Below, one piece after another: positions 1 to 7,187 of a DNA stretch of 16,346 nt (the stretch's first letter is position 1; every line of letters begins with the position of its first letter). Under the pieces are notes generated by a model, which saw only the letters and a program-made list of their open reading frames with translations, had not been told where the DNA came from and ran no database searches. The translations under genes and the position numbers were made by a program. Source of the DNA: BPJU01 sp964425225 (GTDB taxonomy: Bacteria > Planctomycetota > Planctomycetia > Pirellulales > Pirellulaceae); assembly GCA_964425225.1 (NCBI GenBank), contig CAYRMD010000098.1, forward strand, positions 1 to 16,346, in the 5' to 3' direction.

Positions 1-49
1 ATCCATCGAGCCAATACGCTCGTTTACCGCCAGTTGATCAGACGTTCCT
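1..49 (+). repeat. 49-bp terminal repeat, left copy (probable IS end)
   Basis: The first 49 bases are identical to the reverse complement of 16296-16344; identity stops abruptly at base 50. Read outward from the window the repeat begins AGGAACGTCTG, close to the end of the IS5-like element at 15982 (AGGAACCTCTG). This suggests that the repeat is the tip of a related insertion sequence. The 49-base identity is seen directly; the IS assignment is inferred from that resemblance and from the way the right copy interrupts a transposase. Confidence 0.85.
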
Positions 50-57
50 TAAATTGA
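1..57 (+). CDS. 3' end of an ORF entering from the left, probably an IS transposase C-terminus (partial)
   Basis: Frame 1 is open from the window edge and reads IHRANTLVYRQLIRRSLN, then TGA at 55-57. The same peptide up to RRS is encoded in inverted orientation at 16294-16346, where it ends at TAA. Because the coding end lies inside the terminal repeat, the natural reading is a transposase whose stop codon sits in or just beyond the element end. No catalytic motif is visible in 18 residues, so the family is not determined. A chance open frame in a 49-bp repeat is the alternative. Confidence 0.35.
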   Translation: MHRANTLVYRQLIRRSLN

Positions 58-212
58 CTTCACGCGGACCGCGGCTTTCCATGTTTGAGGAAGTACTCAT
101 CTCGCTGCCCCTGTTCGACACCATTCGTGGACCGGCCAAGCGTTGGCACAAGCGCAGCCATCCTGGAGTCACGCCCATCACCCGCCAACTCCTTAGCAAT
201 CGGAACGACTGA
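50..212 (+). pseudogene. Possible 3' remnant of a gene interrupted by the left IS end
   Basis: Directly after the terminal repeat one plus-strand frame is open to a TGA at 210-212. It contains the string SLPLFDTIRGPAKRWHKRSH followed by a PGVTPITRQLL tail. Its composition (charged, with a GVTPITRQLL-like motif) resembles a true protein end, and loosely recalls the 'VTPxTRxLLxHW' segment of DEAD-type restriction helicases, but this is memory and not an alignment. No RBS or start is visible inside the window; an ATG at 81 would give only 43 residues. Overlapping minus-strand frames (60-554 and 38-223) look like shadows. Confidence 0.25.
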
Positions 213-253
213 CTTCGTATCAAGACGCGAACATGGAAGCTGAGTTGACTTGC

Positions 254-280
254 TAAGCGCCGCTCTCTTACGGTCGCGAT
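254..280 (+). repeat. Degenerate intergenic repeat, copy 1
   Basis: Reads TAAGCGCCGCTCTCTTACGG and continues TCGCGAT. It matches copy 2 (395-426) over TAA(A)GCGCCGCTyTCTTACGGyCGC with only a few differences. Confidence 0.6.
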
Positions 281-394
281 TTGTTGATCTAACGCAAAAG
301 TGCAAAGGCGCGAAGGCGCAGCGGTGCAAGGAAAACGAACTAAGCAAATCCATCGGCTCCCTGCACCGCAGCGACTTGGCGTTATTTACCGCAG

Positions 395-426
395 TAAAGC
401 GCCGCTTTCTTACGGCCGCAGCTCTG
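395..426 (+). repeat. Degenerate intergenic repeat, copy 2
   Basis: Reads TAAAGCGCCGCTTTCTTACG and continues GCCGCAGCTCTG. It is preceded by a small inverted repeat, TTTAC-CGCA-GTAAA (385-398), that recurs in perfect form as TTTAC-TCA-GTAAA at 13704-13716 in another gap of this window, again followed by a GCCGCTT string. Confidence 0.6.
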
Positions 427-460
427 TTGGGTGGGGTCGCTTGGTGGCAGACGGTTTGTG

Positions 461-486
461 CCGTTCCCTCACGGTCGCGGCTCGGT
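461..486 (+). repeat. Degenerate intergenic repeat, copy 3 (shorter)
   Basis: Reads CCGTTCCCTCACGGTCGCGG and continues CTCGGT. It shares the core yTCmTmACGGTCGCGG with copies 1 and 2. The three copies are irregularly spaced (about 140 and 65 bp), so this is not a CRISPR array. Confidence 0.5.
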
Positions 487-736
487 TCTTGTATACATCT
501 CCGCTGTACGTGGCACCGCGTCATCGCGCCCGTCAAGGAACGGGTCGCGGCCAACGCGAAACATTGATTTCATCGACGCGCATGCACAATCCTGGTTCTA
601 GGCGTTTGGAGGCTGGCGGAACATGCGGATACGGCATGCCATATCCTCATCAAATGCGATCCGATTCGACTAGATCCTTCGACAGATGGCGAAAGCACGT
701 GGGCACACTCGCTACACGGATCGGTGCAATCTCCGC

Positions 737-2998
737 CTAATCGCGCAATACCTCGTCGGCTTCTTCCAATGCTTTATTGGTGCTTTCCGGATCCACCTCG
801 CGGCATGTTGCAACCAACTGCATTAAAATCTGCTGAAGTTCATCGCGCCATTGCTCCAAAGGCGTGTCGGCAGGTGGGATTTGTTGGAATTCGTAGATTA
901 ACAGAATGAGCCGCAGAAGGTGGCGAAACACAATGCCCTCTTGTTTCTGCAAGCCACGACTGGTGATGAATTTGTTGAAGTTACCTCCGTATTCGAGCAG
1001 AGCACCTGTGGCCCAGACCGGACGAATGGAAACATCTTGAACTTCCGGGTAATCGTATTGGAACAAGAGCCACAGCTTTTCGGGGAGTGAGAGAATCCGC
1101 GGCGGTGGCTCTTCGAATCGACCTCGAGTCCGCGGTTGCGTTTCGCGCTTGTCCTGGTCACCCACTAGTGTTAGTTGTTCGGCAGTAGCCAGTCCCAGTT
1201 GAAGAAGGAGTGGATCCAAACGCGTGGTAGCCAAAGAACCGGGTGGCATCTGTTCGTAGGGGGGAATTGCCAACACGGGAACAAGACTCGAGGGAATATC
1301 CAGTACACTTTCCCACGCAAGCAGACGCTCGGAACTATCGCCGGCACCTAAGTGTTGTGCGAGGAAAAGACCGTAAACTGGGTTAACGCTGCGCAGTTGC
1401 ATTAAGAGCGGTAATCGGTCTGTGGGATAAGCCCATTGTGGACGGTACGCAGTGGCAGTAGCAGCCTCGATCGCAGTGCCGATTGGCGGTGGGGGCTCCA
1501 GTTGCACGTACCCAGCGCGATGCAGCACTAATAGCATGCGTTCGACATACTGCTGCTGTTCCAGGAGTTCTTTAGCCGGCAATAACCGCTGTGCGATCAA
1601 GGTTCGTACGCGATCCACGTCAGGTGATGCTTCCAACAGGTACGCTAACATCCGCCAGGGAAGCCGGCCCCGGCTGCGGAGTTTTCGTGGCGGCGCGGCA
1701 CAGAGTCTCTCAAAATGCGACTTTTCCCAATACTGTTCGGTGCTGCGGCGCCGCGGCCGCTTGCGCTCTAAGGCCTTCTTGGCTCGCAATAACTGCGGAT
1801 CCTGAGTGTCTGCCGGAATCTGATCGTACTTCTGCTTCCACCGCAGGTAATGCACGTCGTCTTCATGGGCCAGCGCAATGACGTACCCGCGCCGATCATA
1901 TTGTGGCCTTCCGGCACGCCCGAACATCTGATGAGCAGTGCTGGAATCCAATAATTTCTTGTCACCATGTGGGCCCTTGACCAGCGTGGGCAATACGACG
2001 CTCCGTGCCGGCAGATTCACTCCGGCTGCCAAGGTCTCCGTACAAACCGTCACGGCCAACAATTTCTCTTGGAACAAACGTTCCACTAAACGGCGATATT
2101 TTCCTAACACGCCGGCGTGGTGCACTCCCACACCGCGCAATAATAATTGTTTGAGTTTCGGGCCAGCCCCTTTCGAAAGGTCAACCGATTCCAACACGCG
2201 AGCGATCTGTTCTTGTCGACCGTCCAGGAGCAGGCGCCGGCCTTTTAACCGATCGGCGATCACCCAACATTCTTCACGGTTAAAACAAAAGACGAGGGCC
2301 GGAGTCAGGCGGTTCGGTTCTTCACCCTGGGCCATGTGTTCAATTTGCTCGTCGAGTAATTGGTCGTCCACCCAATGGTAGACCAGAGGTACCCGACGCT
2401 CACTACTTACAACCAATTCCAAGGACCGATGGTGCTGCACGCGTAGCCATTGTGAGAATTCATATACATTGCCCACGGTTGCTGAAAGTAAGAGTAAACG
2501 AACATGCGGGGGTAACAAGCCGAGCGTGAACTCCCAAACAATTCCTCTTTCCGGGTCATTAAAACTGTGGAATTCATCCATGACCACCGCCGTCACGTCC
2601 TCCCATCGAAACAAATCACGGTGCAATAATCGGTTCAATAAGATCTCAGCCACCACCACTAAGATGCTCGCCTGAGGATTCACGCGACGGTGTCCCGTGA
2701 CTAAACCGATTCGCGCCGGATCAAAGCCCCAGCGCGCTGCGGTTATTTGCAGCTCGGTATATTTCTGCTCGGTCAAGGCAATTAAGGGCGTCGTGTAATA
2801 CAGCATTTTCCCGGTGCGCAATGCTTCGAAAACAGCCGCTTCTGCGATGAGTGTTTTGCCGGTGCCCGTGGGAGCGCTAACCAGAACGCCTTGATCCGAC
2901 GTGAACCAAGCTAACAAGGCCTCTTCCTGCATGGGATAGGGTTCGACCAGCAACTGAGAAAAGTATTCGTGAGCGATCTGGTCGCGAGTGAGGCTCAT
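737..2998 (-). CDS. Ski2-like DExH-box helicase (superfamily 2)
   Basis: A 753-residue ATP-dependent nucleic-acid helicase. Visible motifs in order: Walker A APTGTGKT (42-49); motif Ia PLIALTEQK (71-79); Walker B/motif II DEFH (141-144); motif III SAT (172-174); the Ski2-type GVHHAGVL (291-298); TETLAAGVNLPAR (320-332); and motif VI QMFGRAGRP (357-365). The DEFH box and the HHAG and LAAGVNLPA strings place it in the Ski2/Mtr4/HelY group and not in RecQ or DEAD-box RNA helicases. The C-terminal half (about 385-753) carries a basic patch (KRPRRRS, near 405) and has no motif I can name. The ATG at 2998 has no clear Shine-Dalgarno sequence but lies just before the conserved helicase N-terminus. 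It is 110 bp downstream of the amidohydrolase on the same strand. The substrate (RNA processing or DNA repair) cannot be told from sequence. Confidence 0.9.
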   Translation of the reverse strand: MSLTRDQIAHEYFSQLLVEPYPMQEEALLAWFTSDQGVLVSAPTGTGKTLIAEAAVFEALRTGKMLYYTTPLIALTEQKYTELQITAARWGFDPARIGLVTGHRRVNPQASILVVVAEILLNRLLHRDLFRWEDVTAVVMDEFHSFNDPERGIVWEFTLGLLPPHVRLLLLSATVGNVYEFSQWLRVQHHRSLELVVSSERRVPLVYHWVDDQLLDEQIEHMAQGEEPNRLTPALVFCFNREECWVIADRLKGRRLLLDGRQEQIARVLESVDLSKGAGPKLKQLLLRGVGVHHAGVLGKYRRLVERLFQEKLLAVTVCTETLAAGVNLPARSVVLPTLVKGPHGDKKLLDSSTAHQMFGRAGRPQYDRRGYVIALAHEDDVHYLRWKQKYDQIPADTQDPQLLRAKKALERKRPRRRSTEQYWEKSHFERLCAAPPRKLRSRGRLPWRMLAYLLEASPDVDRVRTLIAQRLLPAKELLEQQQYVERMLLVLHRAGYVQLEPPPPIGTAIEAATATAYRPQWAYPTDRLPLLMQLRSVNPVYGLFLAQHLGAGDSSERLLAWESVLDIPSSLVPVLAIPPYEQMPPGSLATTRLDPLLLQLGLATAEQLTLVGDQDKRETQPRTRGRFEEPPPRILSLPEKLWLLFQYDYPEVQDVSIRPVWATGALLEYGGNFNKFITSRGLQKQEGIVFRHLLRLILLIYEFQQIPPADTPLEQWRDELQQILMQLVATCREVDPESTNKALEEADEVLRD

Positions 2999-3032
2999 TG
3001 CTATATCAGGTTCGTTGTACCCCGAAACATAT

Positions 3033-3078
3033 CCGTTGCGTCAGCAGGAACCTTTCCGTCATGTCGGCAGGAACCGAT
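3033..3078. repeat. Two imperfect 23-bp tandem units between amidohydrolase and helicase
   Basis: Units 3033-3055 and 3056-3078 abut exactly and agree at 17 of 23 positions; both contain GTCrGCAGGAACC. They fill much of the 110-bp gap in front of the helicase start. They may be a duplicated binding site or a simple replication slip. No hairpin or U-tract supports a terminator. Confidence 0.5.
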
Positions 3079-3108
3079 CACCGAAATTGCCCGCTTAGTA
3101 GCTTCAGG

Positions 3109-4899
3109 TCATGGGCTACGATCCTGAGGGCGGATCGCATATTCAATTCGCCCCCCGATCATTGTCGACTCGATGCGAGCTTGGCGGAGCTTTTCCTCCG
3201 GTGCTTCCAGCAAGTTTTCAGAAACAACCACTAGATCGGCCCATGCACCCGGTCTCAAGATGCCTTTTCGATCTTCCTCGAAAGCAGCAAATGCGGCGTC
3301 ACGTGTATACGAGCGAAGGGCCTGAAGCCGGTTCATGGCCTGTTCTGGGAAAAATGGCTCGCCATTGGACATGCGGCGTGTAATCGCCGCCAAGTAATTG
3401 CCGATCGGGTCGATCGGCTCGACGGGAACATCCGTACCGTTGGCTATGCGAGCGCCGTGCTTTAACAGGCTGGCCCAAGCATAGGCTCCCTCAGCAGCCC
3501 GGCGCCAACCGAGGCGCTCCACGACGAACGGTCCATCCGAAACCGCATGTACCGCTTGCATGGAAGCAATGATTCCCAGACGTCCAAAACGCGGAATATC
3601 GTCCGGGTGCAGGTGCTGAGCATGTTCGATGCGCCAACGCAGCTCTGCCCCTTTACCCGAAGCAGTCATCAGCTCCTCAAATACATCCAGCACCTCACGA
3701 TTAGCGCGGTCTCCGATGGCGTGCACACAGAGCTGGTAGTCGTGCTTCAGAGCTAGGTGGGCGGTACGGCGTAGTACATCCATCGGCGTCACTACGTTAC
3801 CCAGCTCGCCCGGCATGTCGTCATACGGCGCTAACATCCACGCACCATGGGTACCCAAGGCTCCGTCCGCAATTCGTTTGATCGCTCGAACCGTCAACCG
3901 TCCTCCGCCATAATCCACCATACGTAGCCAGGCCAAATGAGGCTCCAATCGTTCGTTACTTTCGTTCAGCATCACATAAAGCCGAATACGCAATCGGTCT
4001 TGGTCTACTGCCTCACGGAAAAGCTCTACGTCCTCCAGCGACGAGCCTGCATCGTGAAAGCTGGTTACCCCGAAGCGCAGACACTCCTCTTGCGCCAATT
4101 CTAAAGCGCGTAAACGTTCCGACTTCTTTTCGGATTCGGGACGCTCTTGTTTCCAACGTTCATAGGCTCGATAAATCAAGCGCATGGCGTTTTCGCGAAA
4201 GACTCCGGTTGGCGCACCGTCTGGCTTGCGCAGTATCAGGCCGCCGGGAACGTCTGCTGTCTGCGCCGTAACTCCCGCTCGCTGCATCGCGTATTGATTT
4301 GCCAATACCATATGGCCCGTGGCATGGACCAGTAATACCGGATGGTCGGGCACGGCAATACTCAACGCATCGTGAACCGGATAACCAGCTACGGCATCAG
4401 CAGGCAACGAAGTCCATTTCTCTTGGTGCCATCCGCGTCCCACAATCCACTGCCCAGGGGCCTTGTTTTTTGCTGCGCCCGCCACACGCCGCACTAATTC
4501 CTGCCAATCCGCGACCCCGCTGACGTCAACCTGAAGTCGACTCTCACCAAGACTTAAAAAATGGCCATGGCAATCAATAAAACCTGGCATCAAGAAACGA
4601 CCATCCAAATCAATACGCCGCGTATGACTTCTTGCCAATTTGAGGATCTCTTCGTCCCTGCCAACCGCTAAGATTCGCTCTCCCGAGATAGCCACAGCCG
4701 TGGCAGGTGAAGCGGCATCATCCAGAGTGGCAACAAATCCACCGTAAAACACCACATCCGCCGTTTGCGCCATAGCCAGCGTACCAATTATAAAAACGAG
4801 CCAAATCCCGGCGATGCACGTTTGACCGATCCATTGAGTAACACACCGCCCGTTCAAAACGACGTTAGATGCCATCTGCGTGAGGGAATCGAATTGCAT
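3109..4899 (-). CDS. Exported amidohydrolase of the YtcJ-like (Amidohydro_3) family
   Basis: A metal-dependent hydrolase of the amidohydrolase superfamily, acting on an amide or related bond of unknown substrate. Seen: the first metal-site motif GFIDCHGH (HxH) about 110 residues after the chosen start; a typical N-terminal 'ADVVFYGGFVATLDD' segment; GVTSFHDAG; KRIADGALGTHGAW; VHAIGDRANR; WRIEHAQHLHPDD; ANGTDVPVEPIDP; and the closing GxIRPGAWADLVV-type string (GILRPGAWADLVVVSEN). A hydrophobic stretch (WLVFIIGTLAMAQ) ending in AMA-Q indicates a signal peptide, so the enzyme is probably periplasmic. The frame stays open upstream to an ATG at 5121, with a GGAGAG just ahead, but those extra ~74 residues look non-protein and would bury the signal peptide. 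The start is taken as the ATG at 4899; ATG 4875 (MASNVV) is equally possible, and neither has a strong RBS. Confidence 0.85.
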   Translation of the reverse strand: MQFDSLTQMASNVVLNGRCVTQWIGQTCIAGIWLVFIIGTLAMAQTADVVFYGGFVATLDDAASPATAVAISGERILAVGRDEEILKLARSHTRRIDLDGRFLMPGFIDCHGHFLSLGESRLQVDVSGVADWQELVRRVAGAAKNKAPGQWIVGRGWHQEKWTSLPADAVAGYPVHDALSIAVPDHPVLLVHATGHMVLANQYAMQRAGVTAQTADVPGGLILRKPDGAPTGVFRENAMRLIYRAYERWKQERPESEKKSERLRALELAQEECLRFGVTSFHDAGSSLEDVELFREAVDQDRLRIRLYVMLNESNERLEPHLAWLRMVDYGGGRLTVRAIKRIADGALGTHGAWMLAPYDDMPGELGNVVTPMDVLRRTAHLALKHDYQLCVHAIGDRANREVLDVFEELMTASGKGAELRWRIEHAQHLHPDDIPRFGRLGIIASMQAVHAVSDGPFVVERLGWRRAAEGAYAWASLLKHGARIANGTDVPVEPIDPIGNYLAAITRRMSNGEPFFPEQAMNRLQALRSYTRDAAFAAFEEDRKGILRPGAWADLVVVSENLLEAPEEKLRQARIESTMIGGRIEYAIRPQDRSP

Positions 4900-5121
4900 T
4901 TCCGGTTGAAAATCGAACCGGCTAGTCGCCGGCTTCCATATCATCAGTGAGTCGGAAGGCACGACACAACCCAGAGGCGAGCGACTGGCGATGTGTCCTC
5001 GTGTCTGTCCAACCCACGTTGATGGCTCCCGATGATCGTTATAACGTATCGCGCCTGAGCGCATCGGATAACGCGACTTCTGTCGCCACTTTTTAGCGAA
5101 CGCACACATTGTTGCGCCCAT

Positions 5122-5488
5122 TAGCTCTCCGCGCCTGGTTTAGGAACGTGGTTCTTTCATCGATCGAAACCGTCTCCGACTCACCCGAAACGGCATTCTT
5201 TGTCAATCTATGGCCGGTCGCAATCCATCACGCTGGGAAATCAACTCCGTGGAGTCCCACGTACCACTGGTAAGAAGGTTTTCCACAGGCGCTGTAAAAC
5301 ACCTCTCGCCAGTGGAACTCCTCCGCCACCCTTAACGCTCTTAGCCATCATGTGTTTGCCGTTTGTGTAGCTCGACCGGAACACTCACGACCGGATTGTC
5401 GATCACGACTACAAGCAACAGCAGCTCAGCCTTTGGGCTTAACGGAGTTCGATCCGAAACGTTCCGCGAATCAAGCAATCAGTCGCGA
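5122..5488. other. 367-bp gap between aor operon end and amidohydrolase
   Basis: No credible gene on either strand. It holds the extended hairpin listed separately (5251-5321), and a perfect -35-like box on the minus strand (TTGACA, complement of 5201-5206) without a convincing -10 at the right distance. A 10-bp palindrome AGTCGCGACT (5481-5490) overlaps the sulfur-carrier stop codon. If the amidohydrolase has its own promoter it should be here. No classical U-tract terminator for the aor operon was found. Confidence 0.5.
5251..5321. other. Extended imperfect hairpin (possible structured RNA or small mobile palindrome)
   Basis: A single 71-nt fold with several nested stems: GGAGT (5251-5255) with ACTCC (5317-5321); CCACTGG (5264-5270) with CCAGTGG (5309-5315); GGTTTT (5277-5282) with AAAACaCC (5296-5303, one bulge); ACAG (5285-5288) with CTGT (5292-5295) around a GCG loop. 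The pairing is seen directly. It has no U-tract, so a simple terminator is unlikely. It does not match a tRNA. Role unknown. Confidence 0.55.
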
Positions 5489-5716
5489 CTAACCACCCCC
5501 AACGGGTGGCAGAACCACTAGCTCGTCGCCTTCGTTCAAGGTGACGTTTCGGTCTCGTACCCATTGTCCATTGATGGTGCAGGTCTGGACCAACGACGCT
5601 GGAATTTGGAGTTGTTCAAGGACCGATGCCACCGTGGCATTCTGCGGCACATCTAACCGCCCGTCCGGAGGAGATTTTTCTTTTAGGACTCCCATGAGCT
5701 TTACACGGATGTGCAT
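5489..5716 (-). CDS. aorD: MoaD/ThiS-like sulfur carrier of the aor operon
   Basis: A 75-residue beta-grasp protein ending in VLPPVGGG. The exposed C-terminal Gly-Gly is the hallmark of MoaD/ThiS carriers, which are adenylated and then thiocarboxylated to donate sulfur. Other family signs are the 'VLKEKSPPDG...VASVLEQL' helix region and the 'LNEGDELVVLPPV' strand before the tail. In bacterial aor operons this gene (aorD) is thought to serve tungstopterin synthesis; that role is inferred from position. An upstream GTG (5728) would overlap the aorC stop as GTGA, but the ATG at 5716 is preceded by GAGG at proper spacing and is preferred. It is last in the operon; no MoeA-like aorE follows. Confidence 0.85.
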   Translation of the reverse strand: MHIRVKLMGVLKEKSPPDGRLDVPQNATVASVLEQLQIPASLVQTCTINGQWVRDRNVTLNEGDELVVLPPVGGG

Positions 5717-5722
5717 TTTCAG

Positions 5723-5726
5723 CCTC
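5723..5726 (-). promoter_or_regulatory. Shine-Dalgarno GAGG deciding the sulfur-carrier start
   Basis: The complement of 5723-5726 reads GAGG, six bases before the ATG at 5716, and overlaps the aorC stop codon (5725-5727). This favours ATG 5716 over GTG 5728 and suggests translational coupling. Confidence 0.5.
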
Positions 5727-7116
5727 ACGAAGTCGCATGTCGCGTCGAGACATAAGCCTGGTGGGAACTGCCGATCGGAGCACGAGCTTCACCAGCCGGT
5801 TGATAACGGCGGGGACGGGACGGGCTGCCCAGCAGTGTGCTCTGGAGCAAGCGTTGGGGCACACCCGCGCCAACGAAGGCACGGCGTATATCGAACGGGT
5901 TCTTTTCTAAATAGTGCTTCCAGATGCCGAGCGGCACTTGCGTTTGAATCATTCCCTTGACCATACCCACATCCGTAAGCATACCCATGTCTTCGGCGCG
6001 CCCGATGAAAATGGCGCCCACGACGCGGTCCTTTTCCCAAACCAGCTTTCGATAAATCTTGTCTTGGGGGTTATGGATCACCACAGCATGGGCGGCGCCG
6101 GAGTCCCACCGTCCGAAACTCGCCGTCTGTAAACCGCACACGTCGACAATATTCATGGCGAGACTACCGGAGTACCGTACAGGCTTACCTGCCATGTTAG
6201 CCCCAGCAATCCTTCCGTGATCCACGGCAGTTGGTTGAATCGCGTGAATAGCACGGTCCGAAGAACCCAGCACGGGACCTTGAGCAACATCTCCCCCGGC
6301 GTAAACAAAAGGTACGCTAGTCTGCATGCGGTCGTCTACTAAAATACCCTGGTCAATTTCTAGGCCGGCTGAACGAGCCAGTTCGACATTGGGTTGAATG
6401 CCGACCGCTAACACGACGAGGTCCGCGACTAAATTCCTACCATTGGCCAAACAGACTTGTTTGGTACCATCGGACAGCGGTTCAATTCGCGTCACCACCG
6501 TACCGGTATGCACTTCGACTTGCTTTTCACGGAGCCACTGCTCGACGATATGTGCAGCCAGGGGATCGAGCATACGCGGGAGAACTTGGCTTTCGCGCTC
6601 TACGACCGCTAGACGACAACCGCGCTTATGGAGCGCATTAAGAACGATAAATCCGATAAACCCAGCTCCTACCAGGACCACCCGCGGATTGCTATGTGCC
6701 TCCAGCACCGGAATGGCCTGAGAGGCATGGGCCAAAGTCCACATCGGCACTACGCCTGGCAAATCGACTCCCGGCAAATCGGGGCGTAGCGGACGGGCTC
6801 CGGTTGCCAAAAGCAAGTTGTCGAAGTTGATAGCCTCACCATCATCGAGTCGGACACGCTTGGCGTCAACGTCCAGCTCGACGACACGCCGCCCGAACCG
6901 CGTTTCGACCGCTAAGCGTGCAAAATACGCGTCGTCTCCGGTATACGTATGTTCGCGGGTAATTTTTCCTGCTAACCAATAGGGGAGCGCCATTCGCGAA
7001 TGAGCCGGTTCGTCGCTGATTAAGATGACGCGCGCCCCAGCGTTGTCCAATTGCCGAACCGTTTCCGCCGCATTCGTTGCCGCCGGACCGCCCCCGACGA
7101 TCACATGCACAGGCAT
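5725..7116 (-). CDS. aorC: FAD/NAD-dependent oxidoreductase subunit of aldehyde oxidoreductase (AorC-like)
   Basis: A 463-residue pyridine-nucleotide-disulfide-type flavoprotein. Seen: the N-terminal FAD dinucleotide fold VIVGGGPAA (residues 5-13), the ATGARP string near 105-110, the second Rossmann motif VLVGAGFIG (147-155) for NAD(P)H, and the closing FAD motif YAGGDVAQ (272-279). No redox-active CxxxxC is present, so it belongs with NADH oxidase or nitrite-reductase-like reductases. In characterised bacterial AOR complexes AorC is the subunit that reduces NAD+ with electrons from AorA. The start is ATG 7116 (MPVHVIVGGG), with AAGGAG eight bases upstream; the frame is open nine codons further without an RBS. 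It lies 71 bp after aorB. The last ~45 residues (after QRLLQ) form a Pro/Arg/Ser-rich tail with no recognised domain. Confidence 0.88.
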   Translation of the reverse strand: MPVHVIVGGGPAATNAAETVRQLDNAGARVILISDEPAHSRMALPYWLAGKITREHTYTGDDAYFARLAVETRFGRRVVELDVDAKRVRLDDGEAINFDNLLLATGARPLRPDLPGVDLPGVVPMWTLAHASQAIPVLEAHSNPRVVLVGAGFIGFIVLNALHKRGCRLAVVERESQVLPRMLDPLAAHIVEQWLREKQVEVHTGTVVTRIEPLSDGTKQVCLANGRNLVADLVVLAVGIQPNVELARSAGLEIDQGILVDDRMQTSVPFVYAGGDVAQGPVLGSSDRAIHAIQPTAVDHGRIAGANMAGKPVRYSGSLAMNIVDVCGLQTASFGRWDSGAAHAVVIHNPQDKIYRKLVWEKDRVVGAIFIGRAEDMGMLTDVGMVKGMIQTQVPLGIWKHYLEKNPFDIRRAFVGAGVPQRLLQSTLLGSPSRPRRYQPAGEARAPIGSSHQAYVSTRHATS

Positions 7117-7187
7117 CAGGAATGCTCCTTGTCTTAGCCTCAATGCGTGATTGCAAACGCTAACGGCTTTTAGCTGCGAACCCCTAC

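Larger units (their letters stand above)
213..736. other. Intergenic region without a convincing gene; holds degenerate repeats
   Basis: About 520 bp between the gene remnant and the helicase stop codon. Open frames here on both strands have unnatural composition (Arg/Ser/Cys-rich, no domain) and no Shine-Dalgarno sequence. Visible structure: three degenerate copies of a TTACGGTCGCGG-containing repeat (254-485), a short purine-rich run GCAAAGGCGCGAAGGCGCAG (302-321), and an 8-bp inverted repeat gcggtgca (321-328) / tgcaccgc (362-369). No U-tract terminator is evident just beyond the helicase end at 737. Confidence 0.6.

Noticed and set aside
254..486. Possible CRISPR-like array
   Set aside because: Only three diverged copies with unequal spacing (about 140 and 65 bp) and no nearby cas genes.
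60..554. 164-residue open frame on the minus strand near the left end
   Set aside because: Runs through the intergenic repeats; Arg/Ser/Cys-rich with no recognisable motif or RBS.
5140..5150. TTTAGGAACGT near 5141, resembling the tip of the terminal repeats
   Set aside because: Only about 11 bases match and the similarity does not continue; probably chance.
5201..5206. TTGACA as a promoter for the amidohydrolase
   Set aside because: No -10 hexamer at 16-18 bp; a -35 match alone is not enough.
5251..5321. Possible tRNA or rho-independent terminator
   Set aside because: No anticodon or T-arm consensus, no CCA-type acceptor layout and no U-tract on either strand; kept as an unexplained hairpin.
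5493..5509. CCACCC-CCAAC-GGGTGG hairpin as an aor terminator
   Set aside because: It lies inside the codons for the Gly-Gly tail, and no run of U follows.
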